Positions 21,829 to 34,284 of a stretch of DNA of 64,000 nt are shown here, piece after piece (within the stretch, counting starts at the first letter, position 1; every line of letters begins with the position of its first letter). Below the pieces are notes generated by a model. That model had not been told where the DNA came from and made no database searches. It saw nothing but the letters and a program-made list of their open reading frames with translations. Position numbers and translations under genes: made by a program. This DNA is from Hyalella azteca (lineage: Eukaryota; Arthropoda; Malacostraca; Amphipoda; Hyalellidae). Location of the stretch: positions 1-64,000 of the forward strand of contig NW_025941278.1 of the NCBI RefSeq assembly GCF_000764305.2, read 5' to 3'.

Positions 21829-24407
21829 GCGAGAAACTTTTATCAAAAAACATTAATATTCCATGATTACATTTTACGGCACTTATCTCATATATTTAAG
21901 TAAAGGCATTCAATAATTGAAATTTCAATTGCAATCGATGCTTGATATTTTCTCTATGTACGCCAGACGTACGAATTTATCTCCGTCTGCCTCCGAAGAA
22001 GCTCGCCATCTTTCTTGCAGGAGCGATGGCCCCACAGCGGCTAATATTTCGCTCGCATTCTTCAAAATGTCCGCACCAATTCTGGCTAATTTTAGAGATC
22101 GATGAAACCATGGAAATATATCGACTGCTAAGACAAACGATAAAAATCAGAACCTACAACCGCCATTAATCCTAAAAAACTGTCCGGAGTTAAAAGTGAA
22201 ATTAATGACAAAATACAAAAACGAAGACTTTTATAATTTATACCTGGGATTGTTTTATTCAATTTGGTTCGCTTCGTTATTAGTTCTTAATAAGTTACCA
22301 ATTCAATCATCTAATACAGACTATTCTGTTAATTCATGGTTCTGTACATCATTCAACGCGCTCCACCCTCCTCGTTATACCATTTAAAACCATGCCACAT
22401 AATTTAAAGAACTAATTTAAATAATTGATTCAAATTTTTTATTCTAAATTGGTCTAGTGCCAGGTGACTATAAGGGCCATTTTTAACGGGAATTTTGTCT
22501 GTTCCTTTGAACCCTTAAATTGGCTGTAAATTGCCAACGCATGATAAATTAATGGAATTCCTGAGTTGCTGTAATACTTGCCTCATTAAAACGCAGCCAT
22601 TTGCTCTCATTATCATCGTCAGAGCTCCAATACACATGTTTTTATTAACTATTTTATGTCACGATTCACGGTTTTTCCACGTAACTAACATAGGTAGGTT
22701 CGTGAAGAAGTCAGGCACTAGCATACATTAGTGAAAAATTCGATTACTTAACACATTAATGAAGAAAATAGTAACTTATCTGCATTATTTAGTGAACTAA
22801 TTTGTTAGTACCGTAACATGTATACAATTGTGAAGAAGTCAGGTAGTATCTATCATACGTTCATAACGTTCATAAAAAAGTCAGGCTCTATCAGGAAGAG
22901 ATCAAACATAGATTATTTTCGATTCGAAGTGAGAAAGTATTGCCCTATCTATATAAGTATCGGTAAACAGTAGAGGGCTCACTTGGCTGGATCAAGAGGC
23001 ATTTATGGTGCTATATTGAGCCACGGGATGGAATATTTCAGTCCCAGCGACCGAGGATAACAAAAATTTAATGATATCTTTGTACTTTATTCCTGAAATC
23101 CGAAAGTTATTTCACTGCTTATTTGCCTCATTTATATAATATACAACGATATTTTCTGATCCCAATTAACTATGGGAAATGCAACTAATATAATAATAAA
23201 TATTTCAATAAGTAGAGCTTGCTGAAATGTTTAGAAATTATTTACTTCGTAAAAGTAATAATCGTTAAGTGTTCTTCAAGGACTTTTAGTGAAAAAAAAT
23301 TATTGATCTAATTTGGGCAATATAATTATATTTTAAAACTAATGGATGTCGAAGTAATAGAAATATAACTCTATTGGTACGAATATTTTCGTTTCTTAAT
23401 AAATATTTTCCTATGATCAGTTGCTCCTCAAATTAATATTGAGAAGCGGGTAGTGTAGTAAACGGATATTTTATACATAAATAATTTAAATTCAGCTCGT
23501 TTACATACATACTAAACATTATTCATTTATTATATTTGTGCTTGTGTCTAATAGATAGCTGGCCTCGAAATCGGATTTAATGTAATTAAGTCGCTGCTTG
23601 TAAGCTATGAAACGCTATCAGGACCGCTCGCCAAAATAAATCCCTTTATTTTTCGTATTTAATTAATTTCGATTGGGTTATACCTCAAAAATTAAAAGAA
23701 TTTTTTTTAAGAGCCTGAAAATAAGCTATGCCAAAGTTATATTTAATGAAACTAATCAATAAGCTATAATATAGTATTTTTAGACAAAATATTTAGAGTT
23801 CGTAGCCATCGATATCTTCATTAGACATTGCAAATGAAATTAAAACGCATTTCAATTTCCATTCATTTCATCAACTTCATGCCATTGTTTGAAATGTCTT
23901 CTTGTTTAAAAGGGGGCAAATATAAATTGCAAACCTCTACTTTTCTACCACATTTCCTCGCGTGTCTTGAAATGTAAAGTTTACTCCTAGTAACAAAGCG
24001 CGTTGCAGTTCCTTACATCAAAGGGAATTGTTGCGCCTTCCGAGTAAGCCTGGGCCTAACTCCAGCAAACAAACAATTATTCAGTCCCCGAACAGACCTA
24101 GCACATAATTCAGGTCACAGTCCTTGCCCTGAGACCCATGCTGCTGTTGCTTGTTCCTGCATCGGCAGTTAAATTCAGAAGGCAACGAGCGTTTCCGTTC
24201 ATCAGTAAATTTATAGGGAGATTTGACACACTGAGCATGTCTTCCGTCATGAAGCTCTCGAGCGCCGCTTTCAGTTTCCCGGATGTCTGAGGCGATGTAT
24301 AGCACAAGTTCGAGCACTTCTTAACGAGTTCAACACTCCCGAACTGAACATGATGAACAGTTGAACAGTTGCCTGCTTGCATCGTCCAAACTTGTCTTGT
24401 ACGAACA
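21829..24407. other. AT-rich noncoding stretch
   Basis: No gene recognised. A GTGAAGAAGTCAGG motif appears near 22699 and 22831, with a weaker copy at 22873. Minus-strand frames at 24081-24382 are unrecognised. Confidence 0.6.
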
Positions 24408-24455
24408 GAGTTTAAACCCTTCTAGCCAGAGTTAGACCCTTCTAGTCAGAGTTAG
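24408..24455. repeat. Short 20-21-bp repeat
   Basis: AGAGTTTAAACCCTTCTAGC, AGAGTTAGACCCTTCTAGTC and a third AGAGTTAGG start form two and a bit units. Confidence 0.75.
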
Positions 24456-25811
24456 GCACGACCAAGACCCACGTCAAACGTTATAGAGTCTCGGGTCTGG
24501 CATGAACTTGGATGACTTTAGTGATGGGAGGCTTGAGTGCTCCATCGAAGTCCTTATGGAGAATTGGACGGGCGGAAGAGTCTTTTACTGAAGACGTCAT
24601 TTCTTTTAGGATAAAGCCTAGAGAACTTTCAGGGACTTAGTGGAGTTTAGTATTCGGAACGGCAGGCGGAAGCTGCTCTTATAATAAATTCGTTGTCGAT
24701 CACTTTTAGGTGTCTGGCCTGAGTCACGGAAAGATTTCACAGCATGATTCTGAATAGCATTAGAAATGCCGAATTCAAAATTTAAATAATAAGATAAGTG
24801 AATGTATGTTTAAATCTACCCTGTTTTACCGCATGCAATCTCAAGTTCGCCCAGCCTCATTTACCTGCTACGGGATTCTGCTCAGAACTCAGCTTGATGC
24901 CTTCTACATAAAAGACAAAACGAGTTCAGGTTACGACGCGGCGTCCCATGAAAATGTCCACAGAAAGTCCGTAAATATTTCGGAACACCTAGAAATAGCG
25001 AGAAATATCTGCTGCCTACCAAACGATTTGATAATGTGGTTCCCATTAGAGGTAACACGAGTATTCATCAAATAAGTGGAAGCATAGAAGCTCTTTACTT
25101 GTAGGCAATACATATAATATAGAAAATTTTAGAATAACACTATTCAGAACATGAGCAATTTTATACAAATAGACAAGTAGATTGGTGAAAAAAAATTTTG
25201 CGCGAGCAATAGTGATATTTTAAAATACAAATAAATAACTAAATCCCAAATCTTTGACAAGTTAATGTTGATTTGAAACTTAATCCACTAATAATTTGTG
25301 AATGATTTAAATAAATAGTTTTTATAGAATTGTATTATTTGATTATAACTGATATTTCCGGCTTTTTGTGAATTAAGCTGTAAGATGAAATAAGGAATAT
25401 ATTACAGGACTAACGGCAGAGTTGAATAAAATTTTAAAATCGAAGCTTTCGACGCTCGACGAACGGTAATTCAGTTTTGTTCTTCAACGTCAAAACTACT
25501 TCTCGAGAATGACCATGATTCAATGTTAATTCTAAATTGAGTTTCTTTATTATTCAAACGTCATCAAAGTTGGTTGAACAATAGAGTGACTGCCAGCTCG
25601 ACTCGATAATAATAATGAGTAGACCGGCCGCACTGCCCCCACTAGACCCCCTAACAGTTTTTATTGTAAAGAATTTCACTACAAATCCCTAATCGGTGAT
25701 TACCGGGACTTGAAATATTGAAGAGCGATGGCTCATCCAAAGATTATCGATACCTTCATCATCCTCAATTGTTCAACAATGCTTGCTTATACCAGATCTG
25801 GATCTCATCTT
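24456..25811. other. AT-rich noncoding stretch
   Basis: Nothing recognisable. The frame 24806-25075 (89 codons) has no motif. Confidence 0.6.
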
Positions 25812-26195
25812 GATGATGTCAGCATTAGTGGACCTTTAAGTGATGATGTCAGCATTAGAGATGCTGTAAGTGATGATGTCAGAATCAGACATGGTGTAAG
25901 TGATGATGTCAGCATCAGAGATGCTGCAGGTGATGCTATCAGCATTAGAGATCCTTTAAATGTTGATATCAGCATCAGAGGTGCTGCAATGTGATGATGT
26001 CAGCATCAGAGGTGCTGTAAGTGATGATGTCAGCATCAGAGGTGCTGTAAGTGATGATGTCAGCATCAGAGGTGCTGTAAGTGACGATGTCAGCATCAGA
26101 GGTGCTGTAATGTGATGATGTCAGCATCAGAGATGCTGTAATGTGATGATGTCAGCATCAGAGATGGTGTAAGTGATGATGTCAGCATCAGAGAG
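25812..26195. repeat. 30-bp minisatellite, about thirteen copies
   Basis: GATGATGTCAGCATCAGAGG plus TGCTGTAAGT repeats every 30 bases from 25812, with occasional 31-base units (TAATGT instead of TAAGT) near 25993, 26114 and 26145. The right half is the most uniform. The frame 25728-25994, an Asp/Val/Ser/Ile ten-residue repeat, stops exactly where the first 31-base unit shifts the frame, so it is not a conserved protein. Confidence 0.94.
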
Positions 26196-29100
26196 ATTTT
26201 GACATCATCTCATACTATGGGAGAAAACTCAATCACAAATTACTTGCATTATACTAATTGAAAAGATCGCCATTCAAAGCACATATATATGTTTCTTCTT
26301 TTAAAGATATATATTTTAAACATGTAATAATATTTTTTCCGGAGTGAATAGAGCGACGAAGAAAGAAATCTAATTGAAAAAATGTAATCCTATATTTTTT
26401 TAATATTCTCACTGAGTTGTCATAATTCTGCTTCATTATTGTATCATCAAAAAAAAAGATAATTATCTTTACTTAGCAAGTCACTAGGGCTTCAGAAGAG
26501 ACCAGCTTCAATGAAGAACTATTCAATTAAATGCTTCTAGGATATAACTAAATCTATTGTGGTAAATCCGTATACTTGAAACTTTAACCCTTGAAAAGGT
26601 TGAAAAGGACTTGTGTTTAAACTACAACGCACGCTTGGAATCTTCTTCGAGTGCATATCTGAATCTATCCTGATAAATCCTTAGAATCGTAATACATAAT
26701 AATGTCATGTTTTTTTGTTAAAGCCATGAGTCTGATTTATGATGAAACGAATCCACTTTGAGTGAATTTGTTTCCATGGCGCGAGCGCGTGAGCTTCCAA
26801 TAACTGTTAGCATTCAAATCACGTACAAAACAGCCTGCCTGGATCAGAAAAAATCCCTCCTTACACCCAAGTTTTCTATGCAGGCTTTTATGCTCCAAAC
26901 TGAGTTCTAAAGATTATTCCAGTTTGAGTAGATAAATGATTGAAGAAATAATTTATCTACTTTAATTAAGATATCAAAATTAGGATACTAAAATTAAATT
27001 TGGTAATTTAATTCAGCCTTTACAAGCTGAATTTTAGACGCTACTTCCATGCCACTGACTAAAACTTGCATAACTTTACCTTTGAATCATCTAGTTGAGA
27101 ACGTCCGTATTTTTTCCATTATTGTAAGAAAATATGAAAAAGAAAAATATGGACCATATGTATGAGAAAAGTCTACATTGTTTGTACAAATAACATATAA
27201 TATTACTAATACCTACAATATCGCACCTTTTGTCGGGGGTGCCTGCTTTAATCGTACCTGCTGCAGTATCGAGAATAAGCTTAATACACGAGGGCGAATC
27301 ATTAATGCAGTGCTTCACAATTCGTCTGTGGTTCATGACTGAAAACTTAAAAATTGGGCGTAATTAACTTGACGATTGGTTTTTCAGAGCATACATTAAC
27401 ATGCAAATTGTAAAGCCTTCATTACGATATCTATTAACTTCAGTTTTTCGCGTTTGTTTTCGATTAATTTTAAGAATTTTTTAATGGTTGTGAGATGGCA
27501 TCCATTAATAAATTCCAATTTCATGAATTTTTCGTTTTACTGGAAATTTATGGACGCCTCTTTTGGTATTTCATAGGTAATTAATTGTTAAATTCTAATA
27601 ATTTTCTGTAATTCGTAATGAAAATCCTGAAATTATTACAGTATGTTTCAAGAACAACCTAATTCTCAAAAAAAAACACAAAACATTACAATTTTCCAGT
27701 ACACCAAACTTTCTTTGCCTCGAGGGCAATCTTCTTGCACTAACGAGCCTCCTCCGTGTAAGGTTTAAGACCCACAGCCTGCGCGCTAAATTTCGTCACT
27801 AAGCACGGAGGCTGCGATTTCTAAACCGAGGTTTAAAGATAAAATTTGCATATCCGCCGCAGTGAAGCTGTCGCCAGAATTTAGACCTGCATTGTATTTT
27901 TGAGCTGAAATTTTTGTGTTTACATTGAAAAAATTACTGTCTTTTAGGGTCCATCATTAAATTCAAAATATGGAAATTTTTTATGATTCGTAAATCATAA
28001 TATTTCTGAACTACTGCCACACAAATCGCTGATAACTATGGAAGAGCGGTTAAGAATCTTATGTCATAGTTCTTCTCTGTCATCTAGCGTAGTTCTTATA
28101 AGTCATTTATATCCATAATATATAATAAATCGGATCATTTTAATGGACTACGAATTATCTGCATTTGCCATACATAGTTGAATCCTGGGTTTAAATACCG
28201 TAGATTTTTTAACCAAAATTTTTTCCAAACATTCACGGATAAGCGCAGACATGACGAATACATGACGAACAGCTTCCATAACACTCATATTTGTAGCGTT
28301 ATTGCTCTCTAATATTTTTTATAATTTTGTTATGAACTTTTTTGACATCGTTCATTGTAAATAATATTACAATGAGCAACATTTTTAATATGACTGATGA
28401 GCGTTAAATTAAATAAAAACCAATAATAGATTTTAGAAAATGATTATATCACAAATAAGAAAATTATAGAAACTAACTTATTGTATTAAAAGCTCATGGT
28501 TCACTATCGCGATGAAGGGTTCAGCGAGTGGAAGCGTTTAGAACTCGATTCCACTTTATACCTTTGCTTTATTGTAATAAAGTAATAATTTAATAACTCC
28601 ACTATAATTATATTATAATTATTATTGCCATAATATATTATTACATTATACTTATTATACAATTATATTTACAGCTATTCAGTAATTGATGTATCCATGC
28701 AGAATGTCAATCATAGGTTTAGAATTCCAAAGTTTAAACTGGCTGTAGAAAAATCTCAAATGTGTGAGATTAAAAATTTAGAATTTGTTATAACATAAAT
28801 ATTTTTAAACTCACATGGATGACTCTACCGTATAAATGAAAATTTGTCGCATGTGGCAAACATCTAGAAAATTTTTGTCAATAAAAATATTTTGTCAATA
28901 CGATAAAAACTAAAAAATTAAATGGAGTACGGTGATTAATATTTTTCTACGTTTCGTATTACGCCTGCCTGGCTTATTCCAATATCGAATTTCCCTTTTT
29001 TAACACGAATTTTAGGAGGGCTTTAACTGCCTAACTTCCCAATGAAAGTCTGACACGCAAATGTTTGCAAGCGTCGTAAATCACGGCATGGGCAAGGCTC

Positions 29101-32100
29101 CGTGGCTAATCATGTGTTTTGAACCATAGAATCTGAGCTCTCAATTCAGGGATGAATATATTAGTTCTTGGTTGTATATTCTTGAACCTAACTCATTTCG
29201 CCACTTATTCCTGCAATAGAACAAATAAGTTTTTCCAAGAATTTTCGTGGTTCAAATCCACAAAGTTTTGATTTTACCATACGACCCGAGTTACATTAAC
29301 AGAGTAAGCGCGTATATATAGTAAATGATTACAACACAAAGTAAATATGAATACAATGCATGATTACACAATAAAAATTAACCATAAACATTTTTACAAT
29401 GCACAGAATGTGCAGTATTACCAGATTCCTCAACCATGTGCTCCGTGGAGCAATTATGTTTCTTACCCTCACATTCCCTCGGCTCGCCGCAGATGTCGTG
29501 GCAGTTCAGCGATAATGACCAAAAATTGTGACTGAGAAGCGCAATAATTTGGCCGCAGAGCTCAGAACCTGCGCCACCGGGACCTCATAATCTACAAGAC
29601 CGACCTCACTAATGACCTCAGGCGTCTATCTCAAATTTTATAATTACTGAAGAGCCTCGACAAGATGCTTCAGCGTAAACTTGAATAACCCGCAAACTTG
29701 AATGAATAACTACAGGATTTTTGAGTATTCAAGTAAGTAACTTAAGTATTTAAAAAGGCTGCAAATTAAAGACCGGATGAAATTTTACTAGTCTTGCAGG
29801 TGCTGATACATGTTCCACCAAATTGATTACGTTCTGCAGCACCCAAATACAAGGATCGATCAGACTATCCTTCAAAGAGCACGTAATTTGTTTACCTTCC
29901 ATTAATAATTGGCTACTCACAGCCTAAGTGTTAATTCTCCGGTCAAATTAAGCCATGAAAACAGTTCATAATAATGCTCCTCAAACTGCGAATAGATTCA
30001 TCTGGCTAAATTCAACGCCCCTGACGAGCAGCGGACACGCAATTTGTGGATGTAATCAAGCGGTTCAGCGGCCACGGTGCCTACAAGCAATAATAGCGCT
30101 GCCGAAATTACACGAAGTTGTCGCGGCTCTGAAGGCGTTTTCATTGCTATTGTACGATCACCTTGGTTCATCTAGGATACAGAATTAGACAAATTCTACT
30201 TAACGTAAGTTCTTTTCAGGCATTTCAGGGTCCTTATTTTTCATGGTAAATGCTCTGGCAATTATTCATTTACAAAGAATTTTAATTCTCTTGGATTTAT
30301 ACTCAACACTTCACAGACGGTGCGGACGTCTCAACTTTCTTGAGTTCGATAAGCGCTTGGCTAAATTTTCTTGGAAGCAACATTTTGGTTTCACGCGTAC
30401 ATAAATGGATGAATGTCTATTGTCTCTCCACTGGAGCGAAGATACGATAATCTCAGCGAAATTTAACTTTTTGCTGACCAAGAGGCGGGGCTACTGAGCG
30501 TGTTACGGGAATCATACCAGCTTGGGCCGATGGCTTTTTAAGGAAAAAAAATCGCACAAAAATAGACACTTTGTCAACTATAAAATACACCGACACCACT
30601 TCCCTGCATCCCGAACACACATCCCTTAATTACACCGTCGTACGAGCGACCGGAATTTCGGGCAAGGCACATTATGACAAATCTATGTAACAGATGCTGC
30701 AGATACAACTCTGCAGTCAGAAAAATTATTGAAACTTGGTTAAAAAATATTATTATTATTAATATTAAAAAATATTATTATGCACACAAAAAATATTATC
30801 ATGAACATTTTGACTTCATGTGGGTTATATTGACCTAGCTTAGCTCTGTAATAGCGGTTTTCAGTCCTAAATGCATAAAATGTCACTATTTGCGCAAAAT
30901 ATTTTTCTATGTGTAAAATTTTCTGTAAAATCTGCAGGAAATGTTGCTTTTCTGCTGGATGTAAAACGGTCTCCTGGAATGGCTGCAGCATGGAAACCTC
31001 CTTGTCACAGCTGTAGCAACGGAACAGCAACAGAAAGGCTTTCCAGCGATGCTGTCACGGCAGCGACAGCGCAAAGGCGCTGTTCTCTGACAGCACTTCG
31101 AGTGTCAGGAGGGCATAGAAATTGCATGCAAATATTGCATGATGTGAACCGAAATCTGATTTAATATTGAATCGATGTATTCCATGTTTGCATCCTGATA
31201 TGTCCCAAATAAATTGCTTGGTTATACCACAAAGGTTCATCATATCACTTATTTCCAGGAATGTTTCTTGTTCTCCATTTTTATGCAACATAGAAACAAT
31301 GAATTATTCCCACACAAGATGCAAAGGTATCAGCATAAAATATAGCACCAACACTGGGCTTTCTTTGAAGCCGGACCCGGCAGCGATACTGACGCCATAT
31401 AAGCGCAATATGATATAAATAAATACGCTGCAGAAATGCAAAGAACTCTATGATATGAGGCGCTACAGAAATGAAGTGATATTTTGGATGCAGGTTATAG
31501 TATCAAAAAAGAATTTTACCGAGTATACATATGATGTTGCGTTTCGTTAACTCCGCTGGTCGTTTATATAACTGCGAATTTCACTGGAGCCATGCGTTCA
31601 TATAACTCCGCTTTATATATCAGCAAGGCTCTTTGCTCAGATGATATTCAATACAAATTTAATTCACAGTAATGTTAGATAAACACGTTGTAACCGTTGA
31701 TTAAATTATATCAATTTTATTGAAGGAATAATAATGATGTATTGTATTGCATTATCTTAATTCATGAAATTACAGTATAATGAGGAAGATGACATCGTCC
31801 TAGCGTTTTGATTTTTATGATTTTAAGTCAAGATTTTTTAAGATTTATTAGAAAAAGTTTGCGGTTGCAGAGAACACAGCAATTAGAATGCACGTTTATG
31901 ACAAGTTTTCACCTCATTTTTGCTGTACATGTGTAATCATGGAGGCTTTTAATGCAGATATTGTTACTCGGTGATCATCGAAGCATATATTTCTTGCCAT
32001 CAAAAAATAATAAAGCCTTGTCATGTTGAAACGATCGTTTAGGCTAGCATAAGACCAATAGAATTTTCTATACTCAAAGGCATGTCTGTGCTAGTTTCCG

Positions 32101-32369
32101 CAAGAAAGCAACGACTCTCGTTGTAAGCAATGCAGTTTTTATCCATATTTTGTGAAACCATCCCGAACAATGTGTTTGTCTGGCCGTGTAAATGGAGAGC
32201 AATGTACCTAGAATGCGCCGCTGTCACTGAAGCAGATCTAGAGAACGAGCTTGCATATCTCAAATTCCAGGTGACGGTCCTTAGAAAACTGCTGCGTCCG
32301 TCTTCATTTGCCCAACGCGCGGCTGGACTTGTCTAGCGCCCGAGCCGGCACTATTCTTAAGTGCATTAC
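26196..32369. other. AT-rich noncoding stretch, about 6 kb
   Basis: The longest piece without a major array. Only small structures are visible: an 11-bp stem at 26927-26937/26951-26961, AT-rich runs at 28560-28680, and a T-arm-like GTGGTTCAAATCCAC at 29248-29262 without the rest of a tRNA. Frames of 60-97 codons (such as 30871-31164 plus and 30740-31030 minus) overlap on opposite strands and look random. Confidence 0.55.
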
Positions 32370-32735
32370 TGTGGCAGCAAAAATAACGCCCAGTTACGGC
32401 CAGTGGCGGTAACTGTCGCAACAAAAATATGGCCTAGTAACGACCAGTAGCCATAAATGTGGCGACAAAAATAAGGCCAAATCAGGGCCAGTGGTCGAAA
32501 ATGCTGCGACAAATATAAGGCCAAATTAGGGTCAGTGGTCAAAACTTTGGTAACAAAAATAAGGCCTAGTTACGGCCAGTGGCCGTATATGTGGCAATAA
32601 CAATAAGGCCAAATTAGGGCCAGTGTCGGTAACTGTGGTGACAAAAATACGGCGAAGAGCGCAAAAAAACAAACTGACATTGTTTTATAGTGCATCTTGT
32701 GACAATAAAAATGAGGCCCAGTTACAGCCAGTCCT
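32370..32735. repeat. 44-bp minisatellite
   Basis: ACAAAAATAAGGCC recurs at about 32421, 32465, 32509, 32553, 32598 and 32641, 44 bases apart. The rest of the unit is AGTTACGGCCAGTGGC then GTAACTGTGGC-like. A stray unit follows at 32700-32735. Confidence 0.88.
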
Positions 32736-33442
32736 TTGCATTTGCTTGAGTCATTTTGAGTTAAAGGTCATTTTCACTTGATGATATTGAAGTGAATGAT
32801 ACTCACTGGCGCGGTACCGCACACTGTAAATACGCAACTTATGAATAACTACCGAACTCAAATAATTTCCTGAAATTTAATTTGTTGTCAGAAGTGACTT
32901 AACAATTTTAGTACCAATAACGGAACAATTTAGTCCCAAAAACGATACATGCATTTTAGTACGATATTTAAAGGTATGAATGCTATTATTTGGAATTATC
33001 ATTTACAATAATCAAAAATATTGTAATTAATTTCGTTAAAATTCCCATCATTGCATTGCGAACTGGTTTTTATTTCGTTGTTAGAGCGTTACTTCGCTGT
33101 ATCGAAAATATTAACTTCTCTTTTACCGCCCTAAGACTTACGCATTCAGCACATTGTTGTTGCTACTGGCATACAACCGATCCCTTGTACTGCAGAATTT
33201 TTCATCTAGTTTCCTTTAAATCCTAACCCGCCTTGCAGCGTTACCATGCGTGCCAGCACGAATCCCTCGAAAAGAAATCTTCAGCACAAAAAAAAATCCA
33301 GTGAAACTTTCTGGTTTCAGACGAGAGTTTCGTCAACTACTGAGTCACTCACTGGCGTCAAATGAAGCACCTCAAGCACGCTAAAGCTGCCCGCTTTGCT
33401 CGGTCTCACTTTACAGTAGAGTAATTCATTGTTCACTGTCGC
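32736..33442. other. AT-rich noncoding stretch
   Basis: No feature recognised. A 78-codon frame at 32990-33226 lacks a motif. Confidence 0.6.
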
Positions 33443-33700
33443 GCCGCTCACACTATTTGTTAAAGTGCCTCCCACACTATTTACTACAGTGACACTCACA
33501 CTAGTTACTACCGTGGCATACACACTATTTGCTATCGTGCCTCTCACACTATTTACTACCGTTCTTCTTACACTATTTACTACCGTGCCACTCACACTAT
33601 TTACTAGTGTCATACACACTATTTACTGCCGTACCTCTAGCAGAATTTAATGCGGTATCACTAACACTATTTACTACCGTGCCACTAACACTATATTTAC
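33443..33700. repeat. 24-bp minisatellite, about ten copies
   Basis: CACACTATTTACTACCGTGC plus CACT repeats every 24 bases with substitutions. Because the unit is a multiple of three and lacks stops, frames are open on both strands over the array (33429-33650 and 33529-33780 plus, 33317-33619 minus). None is likely to be translated. Confidence 0.93.
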
Positions 33701-34200
33701 TGACCTGCAATAATTGCAAAATGTTTTGTGCGGTACCTCAACCAAATGAATTCGGAAGTTTAAGCACAAATTTAAAGTGAATCTTCAAAGATCAGTGATC
33801 AGTGTCTATTTTCAAAGAGATCTATACCCACTTGCCCGCACTCAGTCCCCACAAAGTGATCTTTGCTCGTCTAAAATAATAGATGACAAAGTCAATGTCA
33901 CAACAGGACAAAAAAATCGTATCAGAGTTGAATATCAAACAATAGTTTTGTTCGAGGGCCCAAATTAACAACAGACGTAGAAATTTTCTTTTTGTATGCG
34001 TGTCTGGAGACATCATTTTACTTTGCGTTTCCAAGTCAAAAATATTGCATATTTTCAGGCTAGAGCTGTGAGCTGCCACATCTTTATTTCAACTCATGAT
34101 TTACACAGTGGGAATAAAGCAAGCGCTCTTTGCACGGCTCGTAAACCAGCCTTCTTCTATTCACTACCGTCTGCATGGAAGTAAACCTGAGCCAACCGTT
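33701..34200. other. AT-rich noncoding stretch
   Basis: Short overlapping frames on both strands (33777-33968, 33822-34079, 33996-34184), none recognised. Confidence 0.6.
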
Positions 34201-34284
34201 ACATCTGTTGTAAAGTCCCTTACTTCTGTTGTAAAGTCCTTTACTTCTGTTGTAAAGTCTCTTACTTCTGTTGTAAAGTCGTTC
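34201..34284. repeat. 21-bp minisatellite, four copies
   Basis: ACTTCTGTTGTAAAGTCCTT-type units start at 34201, 34222, 34243 and 34264. Confidence 0.92.

Noticed and set aside
24081..24382. Two overlapping minus-strand proteins
   Set aside because: Shifted frames of the same DNA, no motif, no splice signals.
29248..29262. tRNA T-arm (GTGGTTCAAATCCAC)
   Set aside because: No A box, anticodon arm or acceptor stem at the required distances on either side.
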